DNA of 6,910 nt from an uncultured Clostridia bacterium (GTDB lineage: Bacteria; Bacillota; Clostridia; Oscillospirales; Oscillospiraceae): contig CAMGPO010000065.1 of the NCBI GenBank assembly GCA_946060825.1, positions 1 to 6,910 on the forward strand, in the 5' to 3' direction. The notes beneath the pieces were generated by a model. The model was not told where the DNA came from. It searched no databases and saw only the letters and a program-made list of their open reading frames with translations. Positions 1-6,035 of the stretch are shown piece by piece. Made by a program: the position numbers and the translations under genes. How positions within the stretch are numbered: the stretch's first letter is position 1; each line of letters starts with the position of its first letter.

Positions 1-248
1 CCAACTGCACCGGCCTGCCCTACGGCTCGGAGCTGCGGCCTTTGCTGGCGAAACAAATCTGTTCGCCGGTTCGCTGGGAGGCCATCGTCCGCCATATGAT
101 CGCGGCGGGGGCAGACACCTTTGTGGAGGCTGGGCCAGGCAGTACGCTCTGTGGTCTGATCTCAAAAATCGACAAAAATGTCCGGGTTCTTCCGGTTTTC
201 GACCAAAAAAGCCTGGAGGAATGTATTGCGGAGGTGGCGAAATGCTGA
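1..248 (+). CDS. fabD: Malonyl-CoA:ACP transacylase, C-terminal end (5' partial)
   Basis: This is the last 81 codons of FabD, cut by the left edge; the first complete codon begins at base 3. FabD transfers malonyl from CoA to acyl carrier protein and so feeds the FASII elongation cycle in the cytosol. The visible part opens with NCTGLPYG, matching the family's N-x-T-G segment. Gln18 of the visible part, in KQICSPVRWE, corresponds to the conserved active-site glutamine before the SPVxW motif. The FVEAGPGSTLCGLI stretch matches the family's EVGPGxVLxGL signature, with Ala for the usual Val. The catalytic GHSxGE serine and histidine lie upstream and cannot be checked. The stop TGA at 246-248 overlaps the fabG start by 7 nt, so the two genes are probably translationally coupled. 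The family assignment is firm. Confidence 0.93.
   Translation, partial: NCTGLPYGSELRPLLAKQICSPVRWEAIVRHMIAAGADTFVEAGPGSTLCGLISKIDKNVRVLPVFDQKSLEECIAEVAKC
230..234 (+). promoter_or_regulatory. Ribosome binding site that fixes the fabG start
   Basis: GGAGG lies 7 nt before the ATG at 242, inside the end of fabD. An in-frame ATG at 221 is also possible, but its purine run (215-220) directly abuts the codon, which is too close for initiation. A start at 221 would also add seven residues before the normal FabG N-terminus. Confidence 0.75.
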
Positions 249-970
249 ACGGAAAGACAGCACTGGTAACCGGCGGCTCCCGGGGCATCGGCAGGGCCGT
301 AGCCTGGAAGCTGGCGTCCCTCGGCGCGGATATCGCGGTGATCTACGCCGGAAATCAGGAGGCGGCAGAGGCCGTCTGCCGGGACATTCAGGCACAGCAC
401 GGCGTCCGCGCTCTGGCCTACCAGTGCAACGTGGCCGACTTCACGGAGGTCAAGCAGACCGTGAACCGAGTCAAGGCGGATTTCGGCACTGTACACATTC
501 TGGTCAACAACGCCGGCATCACCCGGGACGGCCTCGCGGCCACCATGTGGGAGCGGGACTTCGACGACGTTCTGGCCGTCAATCTCAAGGGCGCGTTCAA
601 CATGATCCGCCACTGCAGCGGCCTCTTTCTCCGCAACCGGGGCGGCGCGATCGTCAACGTCAGCTCCGTCACCGGCCTGATGGGCAACGCGGGCCAGGCG
701 AACTACGCCGCCTCCAAGGCCGGCATCATCGGCCTGACCAAATCCGTGGCCCGGGAGCTGGCTCCCCGGGGCGTCACCTGCAACGCCGTGGCCCCGGGCT
801 TCATCGACACCGACATGACCAAGGAGCTGCATGACAGCCCCCTGGCCGCCGCCATTCCCCTGGGCCGCATGGGCACGCCCGAGGAGGTGGCGGAGGCAGT
901 GGCCTACCTGGCCACGGCCAGCTATGTGACCGGCGAGGTCCTCCGCGTCGACGGGGGCATCGCCATGTAA
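242..970 (+). CDS. fabG: 3-oxoacyl-ACP reductase
   Basis: FabG is the NADPH-dependent reductase that converts 3-ketoacyl-ACP to (R)-3-hydroxyacyl-ACP, the first reduction of each FASII cycle. The 242-residue protein is a classical short-chain dehydrogenase of normal FabG length. The nucleotide-binding TGGSRGIG motif is at residues 10-17, the structural NNAG at 89-92, and the catalytic tetrad is Asn114, Ser142, Tyr155 and Lys159 within the YxxxK motif. The C-terminal YVTGEVLRVDGGIAM is the FabG-type ending. I start it at the ATG at 242 because of the well-spaced GGAGG. It overlaps fabD by 7 nt and is followed by fabF after 12 nt. The short-chain dehydrogenase family has many members, but this sequence type, between fabD and fabF, makes FabG the clear reading. 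Confidence 0.97.
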   Translation: MLNGKTALVTGGSRGIGRAVAWKLASLGADIAVIYAGNQEAAEAVCRDIQAQHGVRALAYQCNVADFTEVKQTVNRVKADFGTVHILVNNAGITRDGLAATMWERDFDDVLAVNLKGAFNMIRHCSGLFLRNRGGAIVNVSSVTGLMGNAGQANYAASKAGIIGLTKSVARELAPRGVTCNAVAPGFIDTDMTKELHDSPLAAAIPLGRMGTPEEVAEAVAYLATASYVTGEVLRVDGGIAM

Positions 971-975
971 GGAGG
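971..975 (+). promoter_or_regulatory. Strong Shine-Dalgarno site of fabF
   Basis: GGAGG sits directly after the fabG stop codon (TAA at 968-970) and 7 nt before the fabF ATG at 983. It occupies most of the 12-nt gap between the genes, leaving no room for other signals. Confidence 0.8.
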
Positions 976-982
976 AAACCGA

Positions 983-2224
983 ATGGAACAGCGCATCCGC
1001 AGAGTGGTGGTGACCGGACTGGGCGTCATCAGCCCCGTAGGCAACACCGTGGCCGGCTGCTGGGACAGCCTGACCCGGGGCGTCCACGGCATTCGCCCCA
1101 TCACCTGCTTTGACACAACGAATTACAAGGCCAAGCTGGCCGCCCAGGTGCGGGACTTTGATCCCCGGGCCTGGCTCGACAAAGGCGAAACCCTCCGCAG
1201 CGACCTCTACGCCCAGTACGCCATGGGCGCGGCCTGTCAGGCTGTGGAGGAGAGCGGCGTCATCGGCACCCTGCCGCCGGACCGGGTAGCCGTCTACTTC
1301 GGCTCCGGCATTGGCGGAATGCGTACCTTTTCCGCCGAGTACGACAAGCTGCGCAATCGCGGCCCCCACCGGATTTCCCCCTTCTTTGTGCCGATGATGA
1401 TCCCCAACATGGCCGCCGGCATGATCGCCATCCGCTTCAACTGCCAGAACGCGGCCATGCCCGCCGTGACGGCCTGTGCCTCCGGCTCCAACGCCATCGG
1501 CGAGGCCCTGCGGGCCATCCGCCACGGCTACGCCGACGCAGCCATCACCGGCGGCGCGGAGGCCTCGATCACGGAGATCGGCATTGCCGGCTTCGTGAAT
1601 ATGCAGGCCCTGTCCACCTCCGAGGATCCGGAGGCGGCCTCCCTGCCCTTTGACAGCCGGCGGGCCGGCTTCGTCATCGGCGAGGGCGCTGCTGCTCTGG
1701 TGCTCGAGGAATACGAGCACGCCAAAGCCCGGGGCGCAAAGATCTACGGCGAGCTGTGCGGCTATGGCTCCACCTGCGACGCCTACCACATCACGGCCCC
1801 CCGGCCCGACGCCGACGGCGGCGCCCGGGCCATGGTTCAGGCCCTGCAGGAGGCGGGCTATACCGGCAGCGAAGCCCTCTACGTCAATGCCCACGGCACC
1901 GGCACCCCCCTGAATGACGCGGCGGAGACCCTGGCCATCAAGAAAGCGCTCGGGGAAGAACAGGCCCGGGCGGCCCTTGTCAGCTCCACCAAGTCCATGA
2001 CCGGCCATATGCTGGGCGCGGCCGGGGCCATCGAAGCCGTCGCCTGCCTCAAAGCGCTGGAGACCGGCGTAATCCCGCCGACCATCCACCTGCTGTCCCC
2101 CGACCCCCAGTGCGACCTCGACTATGTGCCCAACACCGCACGGACGGCGCAGGTGGAGCTGGCCCTGTCCAATTCCCTGGGCTTCGGCGGCCACAACGCC
2201 TGCCTGGCATTCAAGAGGATTTGA
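983..2224 (+). CDS. fabF: 3-oxoacyl-ACP synthase II (KASII)
   Basis: FabF is the elongating condensing enzyme: it joins malonyl-ACP to acyl-ACP with loss of CO2. The 413-residue length is normal for FabF. The N-terminus (RRVVVTGLGVISPVGN) is typical. The nucleophile is Cys165 in the TACASGSNAIGEA motif, and the two catalytic histidines are His304 (NAHGTGTPLND) and His342 (KSMTGHMLGAAGA), with the conserved Lys337. The gatekeeper loop is GFGGHN, with Phe401. Ile110 in GSGIGG matches the acyl-pocket isoleucine of FabF enzymes. It is preceded by GGAGG and followed by accB after only 2 nt. No second condensing enzyme is visible here, so this may be the main elongating KAS of the cell, but that is inference. 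Confidence 0.97.
   Translation: MEQRIRRVVVTGLGVISPVGNTVAGCWDSLTRGVHGIRPITCFDTTNYKAKLAAQVRDFDPRAWLDKGETLRSDLYAQYAMGAACQAVEESGVIGTLPPDRVAVYFGSGIGGMRTFSAEYDKLRNRGPHRISPFFVPMMIPNMAAGMIAIRFNCQNAAMPAVTACASGSNAIGEALRAIRHGYADAAITGGAEASITEIGIAGFVNMQALSTSEDPEAASLPFDSRRAGFVIGEGAAALVLEEYEHAKARGAKIYGELCGYGSTCDAYHITAPRPDADGGARAMVQALQEAGYTGSEALYVNAHGTGTPLNDAAETLAIKKALGEEQARAALVSSTKSMTGHMLGAAGAIEAVACLKALETGVIPPTIHLLSPDPQCDLDYVPNTARTAQVELALSNSLGFGGHNACLAFKRI
2213..2219 (+). promoter_or_regulatory. Ribosome binding site that fixes the accB start
   Basis: AAGAGGA at the very end of fabF lies 7 nt before the ATG at 2227. The accB frame stays open upstream to an ATG at 2110, but that extension lies inside fabF, is Arg/Gly/Pro-rich as expected of an out-of-frame shadow, and has no counterpart in biotin carboxyl carrier proteins. 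Confidence 0.65.
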
Positions 2225-2226
2225 GC

Positions 2227-2643
2227 ATGAAAGAAGCAGATATCAGAAAATATGCCCGGCTCATGGGCGAACTGGGCCTGACAGGGCTGGAGATCAAGGA
2301 CAAGGACAGCGTTGTCCGGCTGGAACGCTCCGGCGCTCCGGCCACTGTCCCTGCTGCTCCGGTCTCCGCTGTCCCGGCAGAACCAGCGGACTCGGACCTT
2401 GTCCCGGTCTGCTCCCCTCTGGTCGGCACCTTTTACAGCGCTCCGGCGGAAAACGGAGAGCCCTACGTCAAGGTGGGCGACCGGGTGGAACAGGGCACGG
2501 TGCTGTGCCTGATTGAGGCGATGAAGCTGATGAATGAGATCACCGCCGAGACCGGAGGCACGGTCGCGGAGGTCTGCGTACAGAACGGCCAGGTCGTGGA
2601 CTACGGCCGGGCTCTGTTTCGGATCCGGAGCGATGTGCCATGA
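2227..2643 (+). CDS. accB: Biotin carboxyl carrier protein of acetyl-CoA carboxylase
   Basis: AccB carries the biotin that AccC carboxylates and that AccD/AccA then use to make malonyl-CoA. The 138-residue protein has three parts. Residues 1-36 form the short helical N-terminal region seen in BCCPs. Residues 37-56 are a Pro/Ala/Val-rich flexible linker, and residues 60-135 are the biotinyl domain. The biotin attachment lysine is Lys100 in EAMKLMNEI. The segment SPLVGTFYSAPAENGEPYVKVGD just before it includes the 'thumb' insertion typical of acetyl-CoA carboxylase BCCPs, rather than a generic lipoyl/biotinyl domain. It is somewhat shorter than the 156-residue E. coli protein, mainly in the linker. 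It begins 2 nt after fabF, and its stop overlaps the fabZ start (ATGA). Confidence 0.96.
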   Translation: MKEADIRKYARLMGELGLTGLEIKDKDSVVRLERSGAPATVPAAPVSAVPAEPADSDLVPVCSPLVGTFYSAPAENGEPYVKVGDRVEQGTVLCLIEAMKLMNEITAETGGTVAEVCVQNGQVVDYGRALFRIRSDVP

Positions 2644-3056
2644 ATCGAAATGAGATCATGCAGATTCTGCCCCACCGGGGCGGGATGCTGCTGCTGGACG
2701 AGGTTGTCCGGGACGGCGATGACGCCTGCGGCACCTACGCGGTCAGGGGCAGCGAGTGGTTTTTGCAGGGCCACTTTCCCGGCGACCCGGTGGTACCGGG
2801 CGTCATCCTCTGCGAGATTCTGGCCCAGTCGGCCTGCGTTTTACTGGCCGACGCTCTGAAAGAGGGCCAGCTCCCCATGTACACCGGGTTGAACAATGTT
2901 CGCTTCAAGTCCCCGGTCCGGCCCGGCGACATTTTTACGACCCGCTGCCGCATCACCCGGGCGAGGCCGCCCTTCTACTTTGCCGAAGGGACGGGCCATG
3001 TCGGCGACCGGCTCTGCCTGAAAGCGGAATTTTCCTTTGCCATCGTAGGAGCGTAA
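2640..3056 (+). CDS. fabZ: 3-hydroxyacyl-ACP dehydratase
   Basis: FabZ removes water from (R)-3-hydroxyacyl-ACP to give trans-2-enoyl-ACP. The 138-residue protein is a single hot-dog domain. The N-terminal MQILPHRGGMLLLDEV matches the family's I-x-x-x-LPHRxPFLLxD segment. The catalytic histidine and glutamate are His45 and Glu59 in GHFPGDPVVPGVILCEILAQ. GLNNVRFKSPVRPGD at residues 83-97 is the second conserved FabZ block. It overlaps accB by the 4 nt ATGA, with GGAG at 2627-2630 as the likely ribosome binding site. Whether it also helps make unsaturated chains, as can happen in clostridia lacking FabA, cannot be seen from sequence alone. The motif pattern is FabZ rather than FabA. Confidence 0.96.
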   Translation: MNRNEIMQILPHRGGMLLLDEVVRDGDDACGTYAVRGSEWFLQGHFPGDPVVPGVILCEILAQSACVLLADALKEGQLPMYTGLNNVRFKSPVRPGDIFTTRCRITRARPPFYFAEGTGHVGDRLCLKAEFSFAIVGA

Positions 3057-3059
3057 GCC

Positions 3060-4364
3060 ATGTTTTCCAAAATTCTGATCGCAAACCGGGGCGAGATCGC
3101 CGTCCGCATCATCCGCGCCTGCAAGGAGATGGGCATCGCCACCGTAGCCGTCTGCTCCACCGCCGATGAGGGTGCGCTCCACACCGCCCTGGCGGACGAG
3201 TGCTGCTGCATCGGCCCGGCCTCTGCGGCGGAGAGCTACCTGAACGAGGAACGGATTCTCAGCGCCGCCCTGGCCACCGGGGCCAAGGCCATCCACCCCG
3301 GCTACGGCTTTCTCTCGGAAAACGCCCACTTCGCCGCCCTTTGCCGGAAAAACGGCATCGTGTTTATCGGCCCGGCGGCGGAGACCATGGAGCGGCTCAG
3401 CGATAAGGCCATCATCAAGCGTCTGATGGATGACGCAGGCCTGCCGGTCATTCCCGGCACCGAGGTGCTGGGCAGCGTCTGGGAGGCGCTGGATGCAGCA
3501 GACCAGATCGGTTATCCGGTCATGCTGAAGGCCCGTTCCGGCGGCGGTGGACGGGGCATCCGGCTGGCGACCTCCCCGGAGGAGCTGGAAGCCCTCTTTC
3601 CCCAGGCGGAGGCGGAGAGCGCCGCCGCCTTCGGCGACCGGGCCGTATACCTCGAAAAATACGTCCACCCGGCCCGCCATGTGGAACTGCAAATCCTCTC
3701 CGATGAACAGGGAAGCGCCGTCTGTCTGGGCGAGCGGGACTGCTCTGTCCAGCGCCGGCACCAGAAGCTGATCGAGGAATCCCCCTCTCCGGCGGTCAGC
3801 AGAGAACAGCGGGCCGCCCTGATCGAACGGGCCGCCGCCGCCATTCAGAAGATCGGCTATGTAGGCGCAGGCACTCTGGAATTCCTGCTGGACCGGGACG
3901 GCCATTTCTGGTTCATGGAGATGAATGTCCGACTCCAGGTGGAACACGCAGTCACGGAGCTGCTGACGCGGATTGATCTCGTCAAATGGCAGATCCGCGT
4001 GGCCGCCGGCATCCCCCTGAGCTTCACCCAGCGGGACATCTCCTTCTGCGGCTGCGCCATCGAGTGCCGCATCAACGCCCTGGCTCCCGGCCGGGTGGAG
4101 CAGCTCCACGTCCCCGGCGGCCCCTTCGTCCGCTTTGACACCAGCCTGATTCCGGGCGCCGAAGTGACGCCCTACTATGACGCCCTTCTTGGCAAGCTGA
4201 TCGTCTACGCCGCCACCCGGGAGGAGGCGCTGCGCAAGCTGAAGGCGGCCCTCTGCGAGCTGGTGATCGACGGCGTGCCCAACAATCTGGAGGAGCAGCT
4301 CCGGCTGCTCTGCGACCGCCGCTTTGCGGACGGTACCTATGACCTGACCTTTCTGGAAACGTAG
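3060..4364 (+). CDS. accC: Biotin carboxylase subunit of acetyl-CoA carboxylase
   Basis: AccC uses ATP and bicarbonate to carboxylate the biotin on AccB. The order is an N-terminal biotin-carboxylase domain (IANRGEIAVRIIRA, HPGYGFLSEN), an ATP-grasp domain with a glycine-rich GGGGRG loop at 161-166, and a C-terminal domain. Likely catalytic or ligand residues are Lys116, Lys157, His207, His234 and Lys236 in RRHQK, Glu274, Glu287, Arg291, Gln293, Glu295 and Arg337. Arg19 and Glu23, dimer-interface residues in E. coli, are present. At 434 residues it is shorter than E. coli AccC (449). About eight residues are missing after INA (residue 340), where most homologues have a D/NPxxxFxPSxG loop. It also carries Val290 for the usual Thr, Arg304 for Gly and Cys332 for His. 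Key catalytic residues remain, so it is probably active. GGAG at 3048-3051 precedes the ATG by 8 nt. Confidence 0.94.
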   Translation: MFSKILIANRGEIAVRIIRACKEMGIATVAVCSTADEGALHTALADECCCIGPASAAESYLNEERILSAALATGAKAIHPGYGFLSENAHFAALCRKNGIVFIGPAAETMERLSDKAIIKRLMDDAGLPVIPGTEVLGSVWEALDAADQIGYPVMLKARSGGGGRGIRLATSPEELEALFPQAEAESAAAFGDRAVYLEKYVHPARHVELQILSDEQGSAVCLGERDCSVQRRHQKLIEESPSPAVSREQRAALIERAAAAIQKIGYVGAGTLEFLLDRDGHFWFMEMNVRLQVEHAVTELLTRIDLVKWQIRVAAGIPLSFTQRDISFCGCAIECRINALAPGRVEQLHVPGGPFVRFDTSLIPGAEVTPYYDALLGKLIVYAATREEALRKLKAALCELVIDGVPNNLEEQLRLLCDRRFADGTYDLTFLET

Positions 4365-4368
4365 GTGA
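4363..4368 (+). promoter_or_regulatory. Ribosome binding site supporting a TTG start for accD
   Basis: AGGTGA overlaps the accC stop codon and lies 6 nt before TTG at 4375. No ATG or GTG in the accD frame is better placed near the expected N-terminus, and the next in-frame ATG (residue 80) lies beyond the zinc ribbon. Confidence 0.65.
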
Positions 4369-4374
4369 CATCTC

Positions 4375-5238
4375 TTGTCGATTCTGAAATTCCGATACAA
4401 TCCCAAAAACGAGCTGGAACCGGGCGGCCGCAGCGCCGCGCCGGTGCAGCAGGACGAGAGCGAACCGGAGCGCACCTGCCCCAACTGCCGCAAGTCCACC
4501 CCCGTCAGCCGCCTCTGGGCCAACCAGAACGTCTGCCCCTGCGGCCACCACTTCCGCCTTGGCGCACGGCAGCGCATCGGTCTTCTGGCCGACCGGGATT
4601 CCTTCCGGGAGATGGACGCGGCCTTGCAGTCCTGTGATCCGCTCCGCTTCTCCGGCTACGAGGCAAAGTTGGAATCGGCCCGTCTCTCCAGCGGCGAGGC
4701 TGAGGCCGTCCTCTGCGGCACGGCTGCCATCCAGGGCCAGCCCTGCTGCCTCTTCGTCATGGAGCCGGGCTTCATGATGGGCAGCATGGGCACGGCAGTC
4801 GGCGAAAAACTGACGCGGCTTTTTGAATATGCCCTGACCCACCGGCTGCCGGTCGTGGGCTGCACGGTCTCCGGCGGCGCCCGGATGCAGGAGGGCCTGC
4901 TGTCTCTGATGCAGATGGCCAAGGTCAGCGGGGCTGTCCGCCGCCACAGCGACGCCGGACTCTTCTATCTGGTGCTCCTGACCGACCCGACCACCGGCGG
5001 CGTCACCGCCAGCTTCGCCATGGAGGGCGACATCATTCTGGCCGAGCCGGGAGCCACTGTCGGCTTCGCCGGGGCGCGGGTCATCGAGCAGACCACCCGC
5101 AAAGCCCTGCCCAAGGGCTTCCAGACGGCGGAATTCCTGCTGGAACACGGCTTTGCAGACGCCATTGTTCCCCGCTCTGTGCATCGGGAGACCATCGGAT
5201 ATCTGCTGGCCCTGCACGGGGAGGGAGGCAGCCAATGA
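4375..5238 (+). CDS. accD: Acetyl-CoA carboxylase carboxyltransferase subunit beta
   Basis: AccD pairs with AccA to transfer carboxyl from carboxybiotin to acetyl-CoA, giving malonyl-CoA. The 287-residue protein has an N-terminal zinc ribbon followed by a crotonase-fold carboxyltransferase domain. The ribbon cysteines are Cys35, Cys38, Cys54 and Cys56. The second pair is C-P-C rather than the usual CPxC, although GHHF and GARQRI follow as in homologues. The transferase core shows PGFMMGSMG (131-139), SGGARMQEG (166-174), LTDPTTGGVTASFA (202-215) and GFAGARVIEQT (230-240), where the family usually has GFAGPRVIEQT. It starts at TTG, the only non-ATG start in the window, supported by AGGTGA 6 nt upstream. 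Its stop overlaps the accA ATG (ATGA), which fits the need for equal amounts of the two subunits. Confidence 0.94.
   Translation: MSILKFRYNPKNELEPGGRSAAPVQQDESEPERTCPNCRKSTPVSRLWANQNVCPCGHHFRLGARQRIGLLADRDSFREMDAALQSCDPLRFSGYEAKLESARLSSGEAEAVLCGTAAIQGQPCCLFVMEPGFMMGSMGTAVGEKLTRLFEYALTHRLPVVGCTVSGGARMQEGLLSLMQMAKVSGAVRRHSDAGLFYLVLLTDPTTGGVTASFAMEGDIILAEPGATVGFAGARVIEQTTRKALPKGFQTAEFLLEHGFADAIVPRSVHRETIGYLLALHGEGGSQ
5224..5228 (+). promoter_or_regulatory. Ribosome binding site of accA inside accD
   Basis: GGAGG lies 6 nt before the accA ATG at 5235, within the last codons of accD. It suits re-initiation or coupled translation across the 4-nt ATGA overlap. Confidence 0.7.
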
Positions 5239-6035
5239 GCATTTCGGCCTATGACCGGGTCAAAACGGCCCGGGACAACAAGCGACCCACGGGCCTTGAC
5301 TTCATCCACGGCCTCTTCACCGACTTCTTGGAGCTCCACGGCGACCGGCGCTTCGGCGATGACCCGGCAGTAGTTGGAGGCGTGGCCCGATTGGAGGGCC
5401 GTCCCGTCACGGTCATCGCCATCGAGCGGGGCCACGGCACCAAAGATCGGGTGGCCCGCGGCTTCGGCTCCCCCAATCCGGAGGGCTACCGCAAGGCCCT
5501 GCGGCTGATGCGGCAGGCGGAGAAATTCCACCGGCCCGTCGTCTGCCTGATCGACACCGCTGGGGCCTGCTGCGGTATTGGCGCCGAGGAACGGGGCCAG
5601 GGCCAGGCCATCGCGGAAAATCTGACGGCCATGATGGGGTTGAATACGCCCATCGTCTCCATCCTCATCGGAGAGGGCGGCAGCGGCGGAGCGCTGGCTC
5701 TGGCCGTGGCCGACCGGGTCTGGATGCTGGAAAACGCCGTCTACTCCGTGATCTCCCCGGAGGGCTGCGCCAGCATCCTCTGGAAGGACGCCAAAAAGGC
5801 GGACGAGGCGGCAAAGAATTTGAAGCTGACGGCCCGGGACGCATTGACACTTTCCGTCGTCGAGCGTATGATTGGAGAGGCAGACCTCGGTCAGCCTCCC
5901 TTCTACGCCCGCCTGCGGGCCATGCTGTCCCGGGAGCTTACAGTGCTTTCGGAACAGGACGCCCTGCTTTCGCAGCGGTACGAGTGGTTCCGCCGGATTG
6001 GTACGGCGGAACAGGAAGGGAACAGAGACACATGA
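5235..6035 (+). CDS. accA: Acetyl-CoA carboxylase carboxyltransferase subunit alpha
   Basis: AccA is the second carboxyltransferase half and acts as an alpha2beta2 complex with AccD. The 266-residue protein has the short N-terminus usual in clostridial forms (E. coli AccA is 319 residues). Recognisable blocks are RVKTARDNKRPTGLDFI (8-24), ELHGDRRFGDD (33-43), GSPNPEGYRKALRLMRQAEKF (78-98, split here only by description), GAEERGQGQAIAENL (116-130), IGEGGSGGALALAVAD (145-160) and ENAVYSVISPEGCASILWKD (166-185). Residues 107-114 read DTAGACCG where many homologues have DTPGAYPG. Residues after about 215 are less conserved. It overlaps accD by ATGA at its start and the next gene by ATGA at its end. 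I see no frameshift. Confidence 0.95.
   Translation: MSISAYDRVKTARDNKRPTGLDFIHGLFTDFLELHGDRRFGDDPAVVGGVARLEGRPVTVIAIERGHGTKDRVARGFGSPNPEGYRKALRLMRQAEKFHRPVVCLIDTAGACCGIGAEERGQGQAIAENLTAMMGLNTPIVSILIGEGGSGGALALAVADRVWMLENAVYSVISPEGCASILWKDAKKADEAAKNLKLTARDALTLSVVERMIGEADLGQPPFYARLRAMLSRELTVLSEQDALLSQRYEWFRRIGTAEQEGNRDT

Noticed and set aside
221..241. Upstream in-frame ATG for fabG
   Set aside because: The purine run abuts this ATG too closely, and the seven extra residues are not part of the normal FabG N-terminus. The ATG at 242 has GGAGG at 7 nt.
178..834. A 218-codon + strand frame overlapping fabG
   Set aside because: It is Arg/Gly/Pro-rich, lies in another frame of fabG, and has no domain. 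FabG in the correct frame has all catalytic residues.
20..2194. A 724-codon open frame on the - strand across fabD, fabG and fabF
   Set aside because: It is in exact codon register with fabG and fabF, so it would be closed only by TTA, CTA or TCA codons in those genes, which GC-rich codon use avoids. Its product is Gly/Ala/His-rich with no recognisable domain, and the sense-strand genes are unmistakable.
983..2224. FabB (KASI) instead of FabF
   Set aside because: The length, the GSGIGG and GFGGHN motifs and the operon position all fit FabF better.
2110..2226. Upstream in-frame ATG extending accB into fabF
   Set aside because: The extra 39 residues lie wholly inside fabF, look like out-of-frame translation, and the ATG at 2227 has a suitable ribosome binding site.
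4534..4542. Possible frameshift in accD at the zinc ribbon
   Set aside because: The sequence matches AccD in the same frame before and after the CPC, so the difference is a whole codon and not a frameshift.
2841..4577. A 578-codon open frame on the - strand across fabZ, accC and the start of accD
   Set aside because: It is in codon register with accC and open for the same codon-usage reason. The translation is low in complexity and resembles no family.
4072..5235. A 387-codon open frame on the - strand opposite accD
   Set aside because: It is in codon register with accD and is explained as a shadow of that gene.
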